From Luteolibacter arcticus (lineage in GTDB: Bacteria; Verrucomicrobiota; Verrucomicrobiia; Verrucomicrobiales; Akkermansiaceae): a stretch of DNA of 64,000 nt. The stretch is from NCBI RefSeq assembly GCF_025950235.1, contig NZ_JAPDDT010000006.1:248001-312000 (forward strand), written 5' to 3'. Shown here piece by piece: positions 1 to 8,147 of the stretch (its first letter is position 1; the number at the start of each line of letters is the position of its first letter). The translations under genes were made by a program, and so were the position numbers. Under the pieces are notes generated by a model. It had not been told where the DNA came from, did not search any database, and was given only the letters and a program-made list of their open reading frames with translations.

Positions 1-94
1 CCTCGGGCACGGCGGGATCTTGTTCCTTGCGCGCCTTTTCCCGGCAAGCGCAAAGGCAGGCCAGTGGCAGCAAGGTGATCAGGAAGCGACGCAT
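1..94 (-). CDS. N-terminus of a predicted lipoprotein (truncated by window edge)
   Basis: Only the first 31 codons lie in the window. They encode a classical lipoprotein signal peptide: two arginines after Met, a hydrophobic core (FLITLLPLACL) and a lipobox L14-C15-A16-C17, followed by charged residues. The mature protein would be lipidated on Cys17 and sit in the cell envelope. The start codon lies inside the 3' end of the VanW-glycosyltransferase gene, so the two genes overlap by 16 bp in different frames and are probably co-transcribed. The function of the mature part cannot be seen. Confidence 0.7.
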   Translation of the reverse strand, partial: MRRFLITLLPLACLCACREKARKEQDPAVPE

Positions 95-1851
95 GCAGGG
101 ACCGCGGGTTGGAGCACCGCGCGCAGCACCATACGCAAGGCCGCGGGATCAGGCGAGGAAAGGGTGTGCATCAGCGGGTGCTCTGGCAGTCCGCAGGCCT
201 CGGTGGCGATGACCGGGATGCCGCTTGCCAGCGCCAGCAGCGCGAGCCGCGGCTGGTGCTCGATCCATGCCGGGAGGACGAGCACGCGGGCGCTCGCGAG
301 GTCGGCCGGGGTGCCGGGCGAGCAGGGGATTTCCTTGAAGGGATCGGCCGCCCCCTCGGTCGCGCGGCCGAAGCACTTCACCTCCACCAGCGGCTCGTCT
401 AACAGGGCTGCCGCCAGTTCGAAAGCGCCCTTCCTGCCGAGCCGAGAGGCGGGGAAGAAGACCGTCTCCTTTGCCACCGGCTGCAATTCGAGCGGGTTCG
501 GCATTTCCCAATCGATGAGCCAGGCGCGCTCGCCGAAGTGCCGGGCCATCGCGCGGTGCGGTGTGACGAGGCGGGCCGCCGCGGCGAGGGCCTTGCGTTC
601 GGCGCGGACCAGTTCGGGATCGGCACGGAAGTCGCCGAGCGTGGTGGATTGCGGATGCTTTTCCTTCGCGTGATCGAGCCGGCGCTGGAGCTCATCCATC
701 GGCCAACGCTGGATTAGCACGTCGAAGCTACGGCCGCCGAGCGCGCCGGATTGCCAGAGGTAAGGCAGCAGGTTTTGGGAAACCACGACATGACGGCACT
801 CGGGCGAAAGCATCGCGGCATAACGACGTGCCAGGGCGGCATCGCCATCTAACAACGCGAGCTGTCGCTTCGCACCTTGGCCGGGCAAGCGGCGCTGACG
901 CCATGAACGCAGCAGCGCCTGAAGCGTCGCGCGTTCGGTCGTTACGCCCGGTGGCGGGGACCACTGGTAGTTTGGCTTTTTCCAGCGGCGGCCATCGAGT
1001 GGCACCAGCCAGCGGTCGCCCTCGCGCGAATGACCGCGACACCAGCGGTCGAACTCCGGCCAGCGCGCGTCTAGCAGAAATGCCGAGTGTCCCAGTGACG
1101 GGGCATGCGCCGCGGTCGCCGCAGGATGACGGAAGCACGTGAGCATCCCGCAGGTCAGGCAATCGCCCGAGGGTGCGGAGCGAGGTGATGGCTCGGCCAC
1201 CGGTGCGGCGGCCTTCACCGAGCCGTCGCGTGCAGAGCGGATGCGCACGATGAGATCGGCGGCGGTTAGTTCCACTTCGAGCCGCCATGGCGCGCTGCTG
1301 CGGAAGCGCAGGTCGACGTAGTTCCAGAAGACGGTGGCGTCGAGGTCCTTCTCCGCCAGAGAGCCGGGAACGACGCGCGAATGACCGTGGCGTTCCACGA
1401 CTTCCAGGCCGGCCTCCAGCGCCGCCTGATAGAGAAGGCCGCTGAGCTGGCAGAGCCCTCCGCCGATGGCCGGCACCAGACAGCCCTCGCGCAATTCGCG
1501 GCCCGCAGTGAAGCCTTTCGCCTTCGTCGTGCGACCGAGTTGGCGCCAGAAGCTGAAGACCTCGCTGGCCGGGATTTCCACGCCGTGGAAGGCGCGGGCG
1601 GAGCGGCGGAGGTTCTCGACCTTGCCAGCGGTGAGCGGGAATTCGGCGGCGGAAAGCTCGCGCCATAGCGGCGTGCGCAGCTCGGCGATGACCGGGGCTG
1701 AAACCAGGCCGGCGCGATGGGCATGACGCGGTGGCCGGGTGGAGAACTCACTCAAGCCGCGGCGCAATTGGAAGGCGCGGGACTTGAGGTGGAAGGCCAG
1801 CGCTGAAAGCCGGCCGGGGACATGACGCTCGGGAGCGGTGTGGTGGCTCAT
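79..1851 (-). CDS. VanW-domain protein fused to a C-terminal glycosyltransferase-like domain
   Basis: 590 residues. Residues about 55-212 match the VanW family (FSFWRQLG, IGGGLCQLSG, ERHGHSRVVP, FWNYVDLRF), a domain of unknown biochemical role found in vancomycin-resistance clusters and cell-envelope proteins. A linker near residue 230 carries a C-x2-C-x4-C cluster. The second half, about 320-584, has the look of a GT-B fold glycosyltransferase: a late segment with an SARVLVLPAW-type acidic/aromatic region, then LALASGIPVIATEACGLPEH. The reading frame stays open 84 codons further upstream, but that stretch is translated repeat DNA, so the ATG before SHHTAPER is chosen. No signal peptide is seen, so it is likely cytoplasmic or peripheral. 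The VanW call is firm; the glycosyltransferase call is moderate. Confidence 0.8.
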   Translation of the reverse strand: MSHHTAPERHVPGRLSALAFHLKSRAFQLRRGLSEFSTRPPRHAHRAGLVSAPVIAELRTPLWRELSAAEFPLTAGKVENLRRSARAFHGVEIPASEVFSFWRQLGRTTKAKGFTAGRELREGCLVPAIGGGLCQLSGLLYQAALEAGLEVVERHGHSRVVPGSLAEKDLDATVFWNYVDLRFRSSAPWRLEVELTAADLIVRIRSARDGSVKAAAPVAEPSPRSAPSGDCLTCGMLTCFRHPAATAAHAPSLGHSAFLLDARWPEFDRWCRGHSREGDRWLVPLDGRRWKKPNYQWSPPPGVTTERATLQALLRSWRQRRLPGQGAKRQLALLDGDAALARRYAAMLSPECRHVVVSQNLLPYLWQSGALGGRSFDVLIQRWPMDELQRRLDHAKEKHPQSTTLGDFRADPELVRAERKALAAAARLVTPHRAMARHFGERAWLIDWEMPNPLELQPVAKETVFFPASRLGRKGAFELAAALLDEPLVEVKCFGRATEGAADPFKEIPCSPGTPADLASARVLVLPAWIEHQPRLALLALASGIPVIATEACGLPEHPLMHTLSSPDPAALRMVLRAVLQPAVPACVAS

Positions 1852-2377
1852 GGTAGCGCGGTGAAGCGCTGCTGTATGAAACGTAGTGGACGGGGGGAAT
1901 ACTTCAGGGGATTCGTGAAATTTTCGTGAAGGCGGTTGGACAGTTGGGCGCGCCGGCAAAGCACCGGAAAGGAGTAGGAGAAGTTCTTCGTCCCAACGGA
2001 GCGATCCTCTCTTCGTCGCAACGCGACGGCTCATAATAGCCTGGCACGAAGTGCCAGGTGAAGCGCCGGAGATCACCGCGTCACAACGTGACGCTTCATG
2101 CATCTGGCGGCCCGGTTGTCGGCCCGGATCGACGCCTCCCTTGAGCGGCGCTTTGTATCGGACAAAAAAGATTACGGCACCCTCACCGATGGGTGGGATA
2201 TTTGGGATAATACCGCCGCACCCCGCATGAGGCGTCCCGTTGGGACGCGATCGGTTTGTTCGGCCTTACCTGGCACTTCGTGCCAGGCTATTATGAGCCG
2301 TCGCGTTGCGACGAAGAATAGGTCATCGCGTTGCGACGAAAAGTGCCGCTAACACGGATATCTCCGGACAGAAACCC
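1852..2377. other. Gene-free interval dominated by nested palindromes
   Basis: 526 bp with no credible gene. It holds the 49-bp inverted repeat pair described separately, plus shorter palindromes such as GCGTCACAACGTGACGC and GCGTCCCGTTGGGACGC. The promoter of the VanW gene must lie at its left end, but no convincing -35/-10 pair was recognised. Confidence 0.6.
2011..2316. repeat. 305-bp element bounded by 49-bp perfect inverted repeats
   Basis: The left arm (2011-2059) and right arm (2268-2316) are exact reverse complements over 49 bp. Each arm itself contains the palindromes CCTGGCACGAAGTGCCAGG and CGTCGCAACGCGACG. Further short palindromes of the same style lie between and beside the arms. 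The element is non-coding; its translation appears as spurious peptides in flanking frames. It looks like a REP/MITE-type unit. No transposase lies in the window. Confidence 0.85.
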
Positions 2378-2650
2378 TTACTCTTGTGGCCGTTCCGCAC
2401 GCAGTCCACGCGGGAGGAACCGCAGGAGCAGCAGCGAAACGCAACACGCGATCAAGCCGTAGCGCAGCCACGTCGCCACCGGTAGCGAGATGCCAAGCCC
2501 GGTGAAGAGCGCGACGTAGCCGGCGACGCACATCGGGCATTTCGGCATAAGCACCAGCAGCCCGCCGGGGATGAGCCACCCGGCGAGGCGGCGGGCTTTT
2601 GTCGTCGATGTTGTTGTCGTTATCGCCGGCGTCTGGCAGCACGATTTCAT
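2378..2650 (-). CDS. Small membrane protein with a CPMC motif
   Basis: 90 residues. After a short polar Thr-rich start there are two predicted membrane segments (about 23-58 and 62-80). The first contains the dithiol motif P-K-C-P-M-C inside the membrane-proximal part, reminiscent of MerC/MerT-like or thiol-transfer small membrane proteins. An N-terminal CC pair (residues 4-5) adds two more cysteines. The start codon follows the stop of the upstream DUF899 gene with a 1-bp gap (TGA-A-ATG), so translation is probably coupled. A function with DUF899 in thiol or metal handling is an inference only. Confidence 0.65.
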   Translation of the reverse strand: MKSCCQTPAITTTTSTTKARRLAGWLIPGGLLVLMPKCPMCVAGYVALFTGLGISLPVATWLRYGLIACCVSLLLLRFLPRGLRAERPQE

Positions 2651-2651
2651 T

Positions 2652-3410
2652 TCACTTCTTGGCGGAGCCGCAGCAGGCGTCGGCTGGTTTTTCCTCGTAG
2701 CGATCGTGATGGCGCACCCAGTTCATGGTGCTCTCCTCATTGCGGCCGAGCGGGACGAGATCGAGGTAGATCAGCGCGCCGACGGTTTGTTCGCACCCAC
2801 GCGCATAGCATGAGTAGGTGTGGAAGATCTCCCCGGCGTCGTTCTTGTAAAAGACGCTGGTGCCGTGCGCTTCCTCGCCCCACGGCTCGATCGTTTCGTA
2901 ATTGTAATCGACCTTGCCGGAGGCGACTTGCTCGGGCGTGTAGGAGACATGGTAGTCGAAGTTGAATTCATTGCCGGCGGACGAGACCCAGTTGAACTTC
3001 CAACCCATGCGCTTCTTGAAAGGCGCGAACTCGGCGAGCGGTGCGCGCGAGACGGCGACGAAGGATGCGCCGCCGTGCTCGAAGTGCTGGCGTGCGCCAT
3101 CCACATGGTCACAGAGGAGGGAACAACCGGGGCAGCCTTCCTTCCAGCCGGGGCCGAACATGAAGTGATACACGATGAGCTGCTGGCGGCCGTCGAAAAG
3201 CTCGGCCAGCGTGACGGGGCCATCGGGGCCTTCGAAGATGTAGTTCTCCTCGACTTTCACCCACGGCAGATCGCGACGTGCGGCGCTCACGGCGTCGCGT
3301 TCGTGGGTGAGCTTCTTTTCGCGTTCGAGCAGGGCTTTCCGGGCGTTGAGCCAGACTTCGCGGGAGACGACGGGATGATTCTTGAGGTTGGGAATGGCGG
3401 GAATACTCAT
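2652..3410 (-). CDS. DUF899 family thioredoxin-like protein
   Basis: 252 residues. The sequence has the DUF899 hallmarks: VVSREVWLNARKALLEREK near the N-terminus, DLPWVKVEENYIFEG, then LIVYHFMFGPGWKEGCPGCS with a C-P-G-C motif at the thioredoxin active-site position, and a conserved middle with FKKRMGWKFNWVSS. The family is predicted to have a thioredoxin fold; substrates are unknown. The C-terminus ends in a CC pair (DACCGSAKK). The ATG before SIPAIPNL is chosen because earlier codons are non-conserved. It heads a two-gene unit with the CPMC membrane protein and is divergent from the VOC gene. Confidence 0.85.
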   Translation of the reverse strand: MSIPAIPNLKNHPVVSREVWLNARKALLEREKKLTHERDAVSAARRDLPWVKVEENYIFEGPDGPVTLAELFDGRQQLIVYHFMFGPGWKEGCPGCSLLCDHVDGARQHFEHGGASFVAVSRAPLAEFAPFKKRMGWKFNWVSSAGNEFNFDYHVSYTPEQVASGKVDYNYETIEPWGEEAHGTSVFYKNDAGEIFHTYSCYARGCEQTVGALIYLDLVPLGRNEESTMNWVRHHDRYEEKPADACCGSAKK

Positions 3411-3785
3411 GGTGATAGTGGGATGAGGTTCAACAGGACAACGAACGCGCGAATGATCTGAGGACAAGCGACGGGATTTTTTTGGCGGGGCGTCGGAAAT
3501 CCCGGCGGTTTCGATAAAGTTGCAGGTAGTACGGGTTTTGGCCGGATTTTGTATATAGGCGAGACCCTTCACCTCGTTCAGTCCGGCTGAAGCCGGGACT
3601 ACCTACAGCAGAGGCATGCATTCGTGGTGATAGGCCCTTCTGACGGGGAGTTCGGAAAAAGCCATTTGCGCGGTCCTGAATTGTGAGGCCCGTTCGTCGG
3701 TTGTTGTGGAGGCCCTGCTTTTTTTGTGGGGGCCGGATGTGCCTCGAAACGAATCCATCAACCACAACCAACCACCATTACCATC
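3411..3785. other. Divergent intergenic region between the DUF899 and VOC genes
   Basis: 375 bp without a supported gene. It should carry both divergent promoters; an AT-rich patch (TGTATATAGG) lies near 3550. It also holds one imperfect 21-nt palindrome at 3580-3600. An open frame across much of it on the minus strand shows no recognisable protein features. Confidence 0.5.
3580..3600. repeat. Short palindrome AGTCCGGCT-GA-AGCCGGGACT
   Basis: A 9-10 bp stem with one bulged base and a 2-nt centre, lying in a non-coding divergent region. It has the style of dispersed palindromic repeats found elsewhere in this window, but no second copy was seen here. Confidence 0.45.
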
Positions 3786-4289
3786 ATGAGTACTACCACC
3801 ACCGAGAAGCCTGCCGCCCGGAAGTCAGCCGTGAAGCCCGTGCCGGAAGGCATGCACACCGTCACCCCGCACCTGGTCTGCGCCGGTGCGGTCGAGGCCA
3901 TTGAATTCTACAAGAAGGCCTTCGGAGCCACCGAAATGTGCAGCTTGAAAACACCCGATGGCCGCCTGATGCACGGCGGGATCTTCATCGGCGATTCGAT
4001 GATCATGCTAGTGGATGAGATGCCCGAGTGCGGCGCGCTGGCTCCTGGCTCGCTGAAGGGCTCGCCGGTCACGATCCACCTGCAGGTGGAAGATGCTGAT
4101 GCGCTCTTCGCGCAAGCCGTCGCCGCCGGAGCCACGGTCAAGATGCCGCTGGCCGACATGTTCTGGGGCGATCGCTACGGCTGCCTCGAAGATCCCTTCG
4201 GCCACCAGTGGTCGATCGCCACGCACATCGAGGATCTCACGCCCGAGCAGATCCAGGAAGCTGCGAAGACTGCCTGCTGCGGAGGTTGA
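3786..4289 (+). CDS. VOC (glyoxalase/bleomycin-resistance) family protein, PhnB-like
   Basis: 167 residues. After a 20-residue Lys/Thr-rich tail the protein follows the PhnB-like VOC pattern: TPHLVCAGAVEAIEFYKKAFGA, GRLMHGGIFIGDSMIMLVDE, then FWGDRYGCLEDPFGHQWSIATH. These proteins fold as paired beta-alpha-beta-beta-beta units; many members are metal enzymes, but substrate is unpredictable. The C-terminus has vicinal cysteines (TACCGG), as does the divergent DUF899 protein. The leader is A/C-rich with no Shine-Dalgarno sequence. A strong hairpin follows the stop codon. Confidence 0.85.
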   Translation: MSTTTTEKPAARKSAVKPVPEGMHTVTPHLVCAGAVEAIEFYKKAFGATEMCSLKTPDGRLMHGGIFIGDSMIMLVDEMPECGALAPGSLKGSPVTIHLQVEDADALFAQAVAAGATVKMPLADMFWGDRYGCLEDPFGHQWSIATHIEDLTPEQIQEAAKTACCGG

Positions 4290-4320
4290 TCGCCGCCCTA
4301 GCGCCGCGACTCTGAAGATC

Positions 4321-4368
4321 AAACCGCTTCACGATGCCTTCCTTCATGAGAGGCGTGGTGAAGCGGTT
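4321..4368 (+). terminator. Hairpin downstream of the VOC gene
   Basis: AACCGCTTCAC-x-ATGCC pairs with GGC-x-T-x-GTGAAGCGGTT across an 11-nt loop, giving an approximately 18-bp stem with two mismatches. It lies 31 bp after the VOC stop codon. The T-run is poor, so efficiency is uncertain. Confidence 0.6.
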
Positions 4369-4451
4369 GTTTGCAGCGGGTGCTAGAGGGGTAGGCTTGC
4401 TGGTAGGCAATGGGCGTGTCGGGCGGAATGAATTCCGCGCTCCCAGTGGGC

Positions 4452-4486
4452 AAAAAAATACCGGCGGAACTCTCGGTCCCGCCGGT
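4452..4486 (-). terminator. Rho-independent terminator of the DUF1579 gene
   Basis: Read on the minus strand, ACCGGCGGGACC and GTTCCGCCGGT form a stem followed directly by a seven-T run. It is 31 bp past the DUF1579 stop codon. Confidence 0.75.
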
Positions 4487-4516
4487 GTGAATGTGAGATA
4501 AAGAAGCGGGGCGTTC

Positions 4517-5062
4517 TTACTTCTTCCGCGTGGAGGTGGCGGACATCATTTCCGTCCACTTGCCGTCTTCGCCCTGGATGTGGCTGGTGAAGGTCTTGGT
4601 GTCCTTGTCCTTGATGACGATGACTTCCTTGAACTTGCAGATCTTGCCTCCCCGCATCGGGCAGGGACCTTCGCTTTCTAGCGTCAGGGTATTGGTCGCT
4701 TCGTCCAGGGTGCCGTTGTAGTGCCACAGCGTGCTGGTCATCGAGTCGACCCAGGTGCCGGTGAACTGCTTTTTCCCGGGATCGTAGCCGAGGGTGAGGA
4801 TGTTGTAGAAGGCGGTGCCCATCATCTCGCCCTTACCTTCGGAGACGACCCAGAAGCCACCGAGCATGCGAGCCTTTTCGGAGCCTTTGCCCTCGATCGG
4901 CGGTTTGCCGGGTTCGGCGATGCACTTCATGGTGGATTCCCATTCGCCAGCGAGTTGGGCGAGCCACTCGTGCTGTTTCACGGGCTTCGGCATTTCCGGC
5001 ATCTCTTGGGCGGAGACGGGCAGGAGCAGGAGGGCGGATGCAATCAGGGTTCTAAGTTTCAT
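4517..5062 (-). CDS. Secreted DUF1579 family protein
   Basis: 181 residues with a clear signal peptide (MKLRTLIASALLLLPVSA, cleavage near residue 18). The mature part matches DUF1579: HEWLAQLAGEWES, ARMLGGFWVVSEGKGEM, YNILTLGYDPGKKQFTGTW, and a later YNGTLDE. The family is a predicted lipocalin-like beta-barrel of unknown function. Transcribed alone, with its own terminator. A dispersed palindromic repeat lies between its start and the stop of the 931-residue secreted protein upstream. Confidence 0.85.
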   Translation of the reverse strand: MKLRTLIASALLLLPVSAQEMPEMPKPVKQHEWLAQLAGEWESTMKCIAEPGKPPIEGKGSEKARMLGGFWVVSEGKGEMMGTAFYNILTLGYDPGKKQFTGTWVDSMTSTLWHYNGTLDEATNTLTLESEGPCPMRGGKICKFKEVIVIKDKDTKTFTSHIQGEDGKWTEMMSATSTRKK

Positions 5063-5187
5063 GGTGGTTCAGTGGTTGGTTCACGGAAACTACGAATGGA
5101 GTCGGGCGAAATGGACCGAGCAAGGGACAAAACGTGAGGCCGGTGTAGGACGTGAAGGCCGCCACCTCGGACGTGACAGCCTACCCC

Positions 5188-5237
5188 CGTGCTTCGCCGG
5201 ACCGGTGCCCATCGACAGAAATGTCGATGCCCCTTAT
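5188..5237 (+). repeat. Dispersed repeat family A, copy 1
   Basis: A 50-bp unit with GTGCTTCGCCGGAC followed by a hairpin (CATCGACA-loop-TGTCGATG) and GCCCCTT. Related copies are at about 9541 and 33525. On the minus strand it begins 6 bp after the stop codon of the 931-residue gene, so it could act as a 3' end structure. Confidence 0.8.
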
Positions 5238-5243
5238 TCCTAG

Positions 5244-8039
5244 TCACGGGTCCTCGAAAAACAGGCGAAGGAATCCTTTCGATCCGCCGGCAAAGGGAAT
5301 GCTGACTCGCCAGGTGCTGCCGCTTTGGAGGACCGGCAAGACGTCGGCCCATGGCCCTACGAGGCCGGCCTGGCTCTGCCCGGTCAGTCGCAGCGGCGCA
5401 CCGCCGCCCGCGTCAGTGAGCGCCAGATAGAGACCGTCCACCGCCACGGTCAGCGCGGGATCAATGGTGAAGTCGTAGTGCAGGTGTGTGGCATCCCGGC
5501 TCAGGGTGAAGGCCCCCGCTCCCGCGTCCGCATTGTCGTTCGGGTCGGTGCCCAGCATCAGCTCGGTGGCATTGTTCTGCCCATCGCCATCCGGATCGGC
5601 ACCGGGCAAGGCGTCGTCGCCGGTCAGCGAGTGGGTGGAAACGAAGGCTTCGAACAACGACGGGGCTTCCCCGCTGATGGTGAAGATCCCATCGCCCGGC
5701 TCGGGATAGGGCGAATTCTCCCAGCCATAGAAGTTCGTCTTGCCGACCTTGTCGCGGAGGAAGAGCCGCACGGTCCAATCGCCCGGCGTGGTGCCTAATG
5801 GAATGGTGACCGTGTCCTCAAAGGTTTCGCTCAAGCCGTCCTGGTCGATGCGGTTGTCCTCATCCAGTGTGACGGTGAAGGCCCCATGAAAGACATCCGC
5901 GGGATCGTAGAAAAAGAGGATGGCATCCCTCCGGCCGCTGACGTCGTCGTCGATCGAGACGGTGATCTGAATGTCCTGCGGGCCGCCGGAAACGTCGATG
6001 GTGTCCGGCGTGATTTCGATCGAGGTCACCACCGGCGAGGTGTGGTCGACGGGGCCCGTGTTGATCACGGTCAACCGTTCATCGATCGAGTTGTCGAGGC
6101 CCTCGCCGTTTTCGTGGTGGCGCTCGTTGTTATCCTGGTCGGCGAGGCCGGCTCCGATCCGCCATGTGCCCTCGGCATATTGCGGGATCACGACTTCCAC
6201 CTGATAGATGCCATCGAATTGATCGCCCTGGAGGAGCTGATACGACGTGAAGTAATGCGACCCGGTCCACTGTGCCGTCGGGTTAAAGAGATCCAGATTG
6301 GCGAAGTTGAAGCCGGAGTTGTAGTCGGTGATCCGCAGGGTCACCAGCGCGGTGGCGGGTCCGTCGCTGACATCGATGACCGACGGATCGATTTCGAGGG
6401 CGCGGATCTGCGGCGCGGTGACGTCCTCAAGAGGACCATCGATCACCATGACGGCATTCGATCCGGTCACCGGGAATCGCTCGCCGCCGGGGCCGTAGAT
6501 GCGCGGGGTGAGATTGGAATACTCCATCGTCTCCACGCGCACATGCCACAGGCCGAGGTCCGGAGTGGGACTGAAGGGGAGGGATACGGCATAGGTGCCG
6601 GAGAATTCGTCGCCACGGATGCGGCTGCCCCCGTCGAAGGTGGTGCTCACCTGCCCGTCGCCATTTGGATTGTAGAGTTCGATCCGGCCTGACTCGAAAC
6701 CCGTGAGGTCGTCGGTGATCTCGATGGTGTACTCGACCAACTGCTCTCCTCCGGAGACGTCCACCTTGCGAACGGACGGGTAGATGTCTTGGACCTGTGG
6801 TAACGCGGTGTCGGTGTCACTCCTGAACGTCACGTGGTCCACGTATCCACGGTCGGCACCGATCGATCCGCTTCCGTCCTTCGTATAGCGCCAGATCATG
6901 GTCTGCTCGCCTTCCGGGATGGCCAACTCGACGAGTTCCCAGCCGAGGTCGCCGCTGATTTGATGGGTGTCGCCGCCGACGAGCTCGACCGACAGGATGT
7001 CGGCGGATTCCTCCGAATCCACCCGCCACATGAAGGACAGGGTGCCGGGGCCGGTCACCGTGGTCTGCATCACGCACTCCTCGCCATGGCCGATGGGCTT
7101 GCTAGCCGCGGCATCGCGGTCGTCCCAATTTTCCTCGGTCTGGAAGATCCAGCGGCTGCCGGAGGTGGTCCACGGCAGATGCACCGCGTCCAGCGCCTGG
7201 GCGAGGAAGCCGACGTCATGGGTGATCTCCGCGACGTTCGAGAAATGGATGCCGGACCGGAAGGCGGCGTTGCCGGTGCGGTCGATGAGTAGCACTTGGA
7301 CTTCCCAATCGCCGTAGTCGCTGCCCTGCGGCAGCTCCACTGGCAGTTGGTAGATCCCGTCGTTCACGGTGCCGCCCGGGAGCAGGTCGGCTGGACCGAA
7401 CGACAGGGAGTTGGCGAATTCATCGCCATTCGGCTTGTAAACCCACAGGAAGCCGCGGTCGATGCCGCTCAGCGTATCCACGCCATGAATGGTCAATGTC
7501 AACTCGGCCGCTTCGCTGGCGGTGCTGAAGGGATCGGGGTTGATTTCCGCCGAGCCGATCTCCGGAGCCGCGCTATCCACCTCCCCGGTATTCACCACGG
7601 TGAACTCGCCGTCGTCCGGCACCGGAAGCGGGATATCGTCGGGATGCTGGCCAAAGGTCCTAGCATTGCCCGAGTGGTCGAAGACCAGCACATCCACCCG
7701 CCAGTCGCCTGGCTCGCCATACTGCGGCACCTCGTTGATCGTGAGCTGATAGGTGCCGTCCAAGGCGTCGCCGTCGGGCAGTCGTGTATCCTCGCCGTTG
7801 AAGTAGAAGGATTTGATGTGATTCCCGTTGCCGTTGATCAGGATGAAGTTGCCGAAGCTGAAGCCGCTGTCGTCATCGGTGATGTGCGCCGTGATCGACA
7901 CCGAGCCGGGGCCGGATGTGACATCAACGGTTTCCGGCGTGATCGAAATGGAGGTAACGACCGGGTGGGCGGTGTCATCGGCAAGGAGGGGGCAGGCGGA
8001 CAGGCAGGCCGCTGCCAAAAGAAAGGCGAACGCTTTCAT
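5244..8039 (-). CDS. Large secreted multidomain protein with tandem beta-sandwich repeats
   Basis: 931 residues. A signal peptide (MKAFAFLLAAACLSACPLLA) leads into about five related domains starting near residues 25, 156, 415, 543 and 670. Each opens with a pattern like I-x-I-x-P-x-T-x-D-V-S-x-G-P and continues with DDxSGF, DGxYQ and GDWxVxV segments. The pattern suggests immunoglobulin-like beta-sandwiches. A jelly-roll-like segment (residues 290-400, WTTSGSRWIFQTEENW) is inserted between the second and third. The end (about 790-931) has a calcium-type loop DPDGDGQNNATE and a beta-rich module ending FLRLFFEDP, shared in layout with two other proteins here. The second A-C-P in the signal region makes a lipoprotein conceivable, but the lipobox is weak. 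Function unknown; a surface or extracellular role is inferred. Confidence 0.8.
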   Translation of the reverse strand: MKAFAFLLAAACLSACPLLADDTAHPVVTSISITPETVDVTSGPGSVSITAHITDDDSGFSFGNFILINGNGNHIKSFYFNGEDTRLPDGDALDGTYQLTINEVPQYGEPGDWRVDVLVFDHSGNARTFGQHPDDIPLPVPDDGEFTVVNTGEVDSAAPEIGSAEINPDPFSTASEAAELTLTIHGVDTLSGIDRGFLWVYKPNGDEFANSLSFGPADLLPGGTVNDGIYQLPVELPQGSDYGDWEVQVLLIDRTGNAAFRSGIHFSNVAEITHDVGFLAQALDAVHLPWTTSGSRWIFQTEENWDDRDAAASKPIGHGEECVMQTTVTGPGTLSFMWRVDSEESADILSVELVGGDTHQISGDLGWELVELAIPEGEQTMIWRYTKDGSGSIGADRGYVDHVTFRSDTDTALPQVQDIYPSVRKVDVSGGEQLVEYTIEITDDLTGFESGRIELYNPNGDGQVSTTFDGGSRIRGDEFSGTYAVSLPFSPTPDLGLWHVRVETMEYSNLTPRIYGPGGERFPVTGSNAVMVIDGPLEDVTAPQIRALEIDPSVIDVSDGPATALVTLRITDYNSGFNFANLDLFNPTAQWTGSHYFTSYQLLQGDQFDGIYQVEVVIPQYAEGTWRIGAGLADQDNNERHHENGEGLDNSIDERLTVINTGPVDHTSPVVTSIEITPDTIDVSGGPQDIQITVSIDDDVSGRRDAILFFYDPADVFHGAFTVTLDEDNRIDQDGLSETFEDTVTIPLGTTPGDWTVRLFLRDKVGKTNFYGWENSPYPEPGDGIFTISGEAPSLFEAFVSTHSLTGDDALPGADPDGDGQNNATELMLGTDPNDNADAGAGAFTLSRDATHLHYDFTIDPALTVAVDGLYLALTDAGGGAPLRLTGQSQAGLVGPWADVLPVLQSGSTWRVSIPFAGGSKGFLRLFFEDP

Positions 8040-8147
8040 TCGGGGGATGGGTTGGGGAAGGGGTGCCGGGAAAAGGGGGAGGTCTTCCCGGCGGATAGGG
8101 GAACGCTAGGGAATCGCCGGAGACGGGGCAAGCGGATCTCCCGCCAC

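Noticed and set aside
2010..2345. Peptide-like translations in the 49-bp inverted repeat (MSRRVATK in both orientations)
   Set aside because: These are translated repeat DNA present in two orientations and open in many frames, not protein.
3430..3771. 113-codon minus-strand open frame upstream of the DUF899 gene
   Set aside because: No signal peptide, domain or coding bias; it crosses a palindromic repeat and a likely divergent promoter region.
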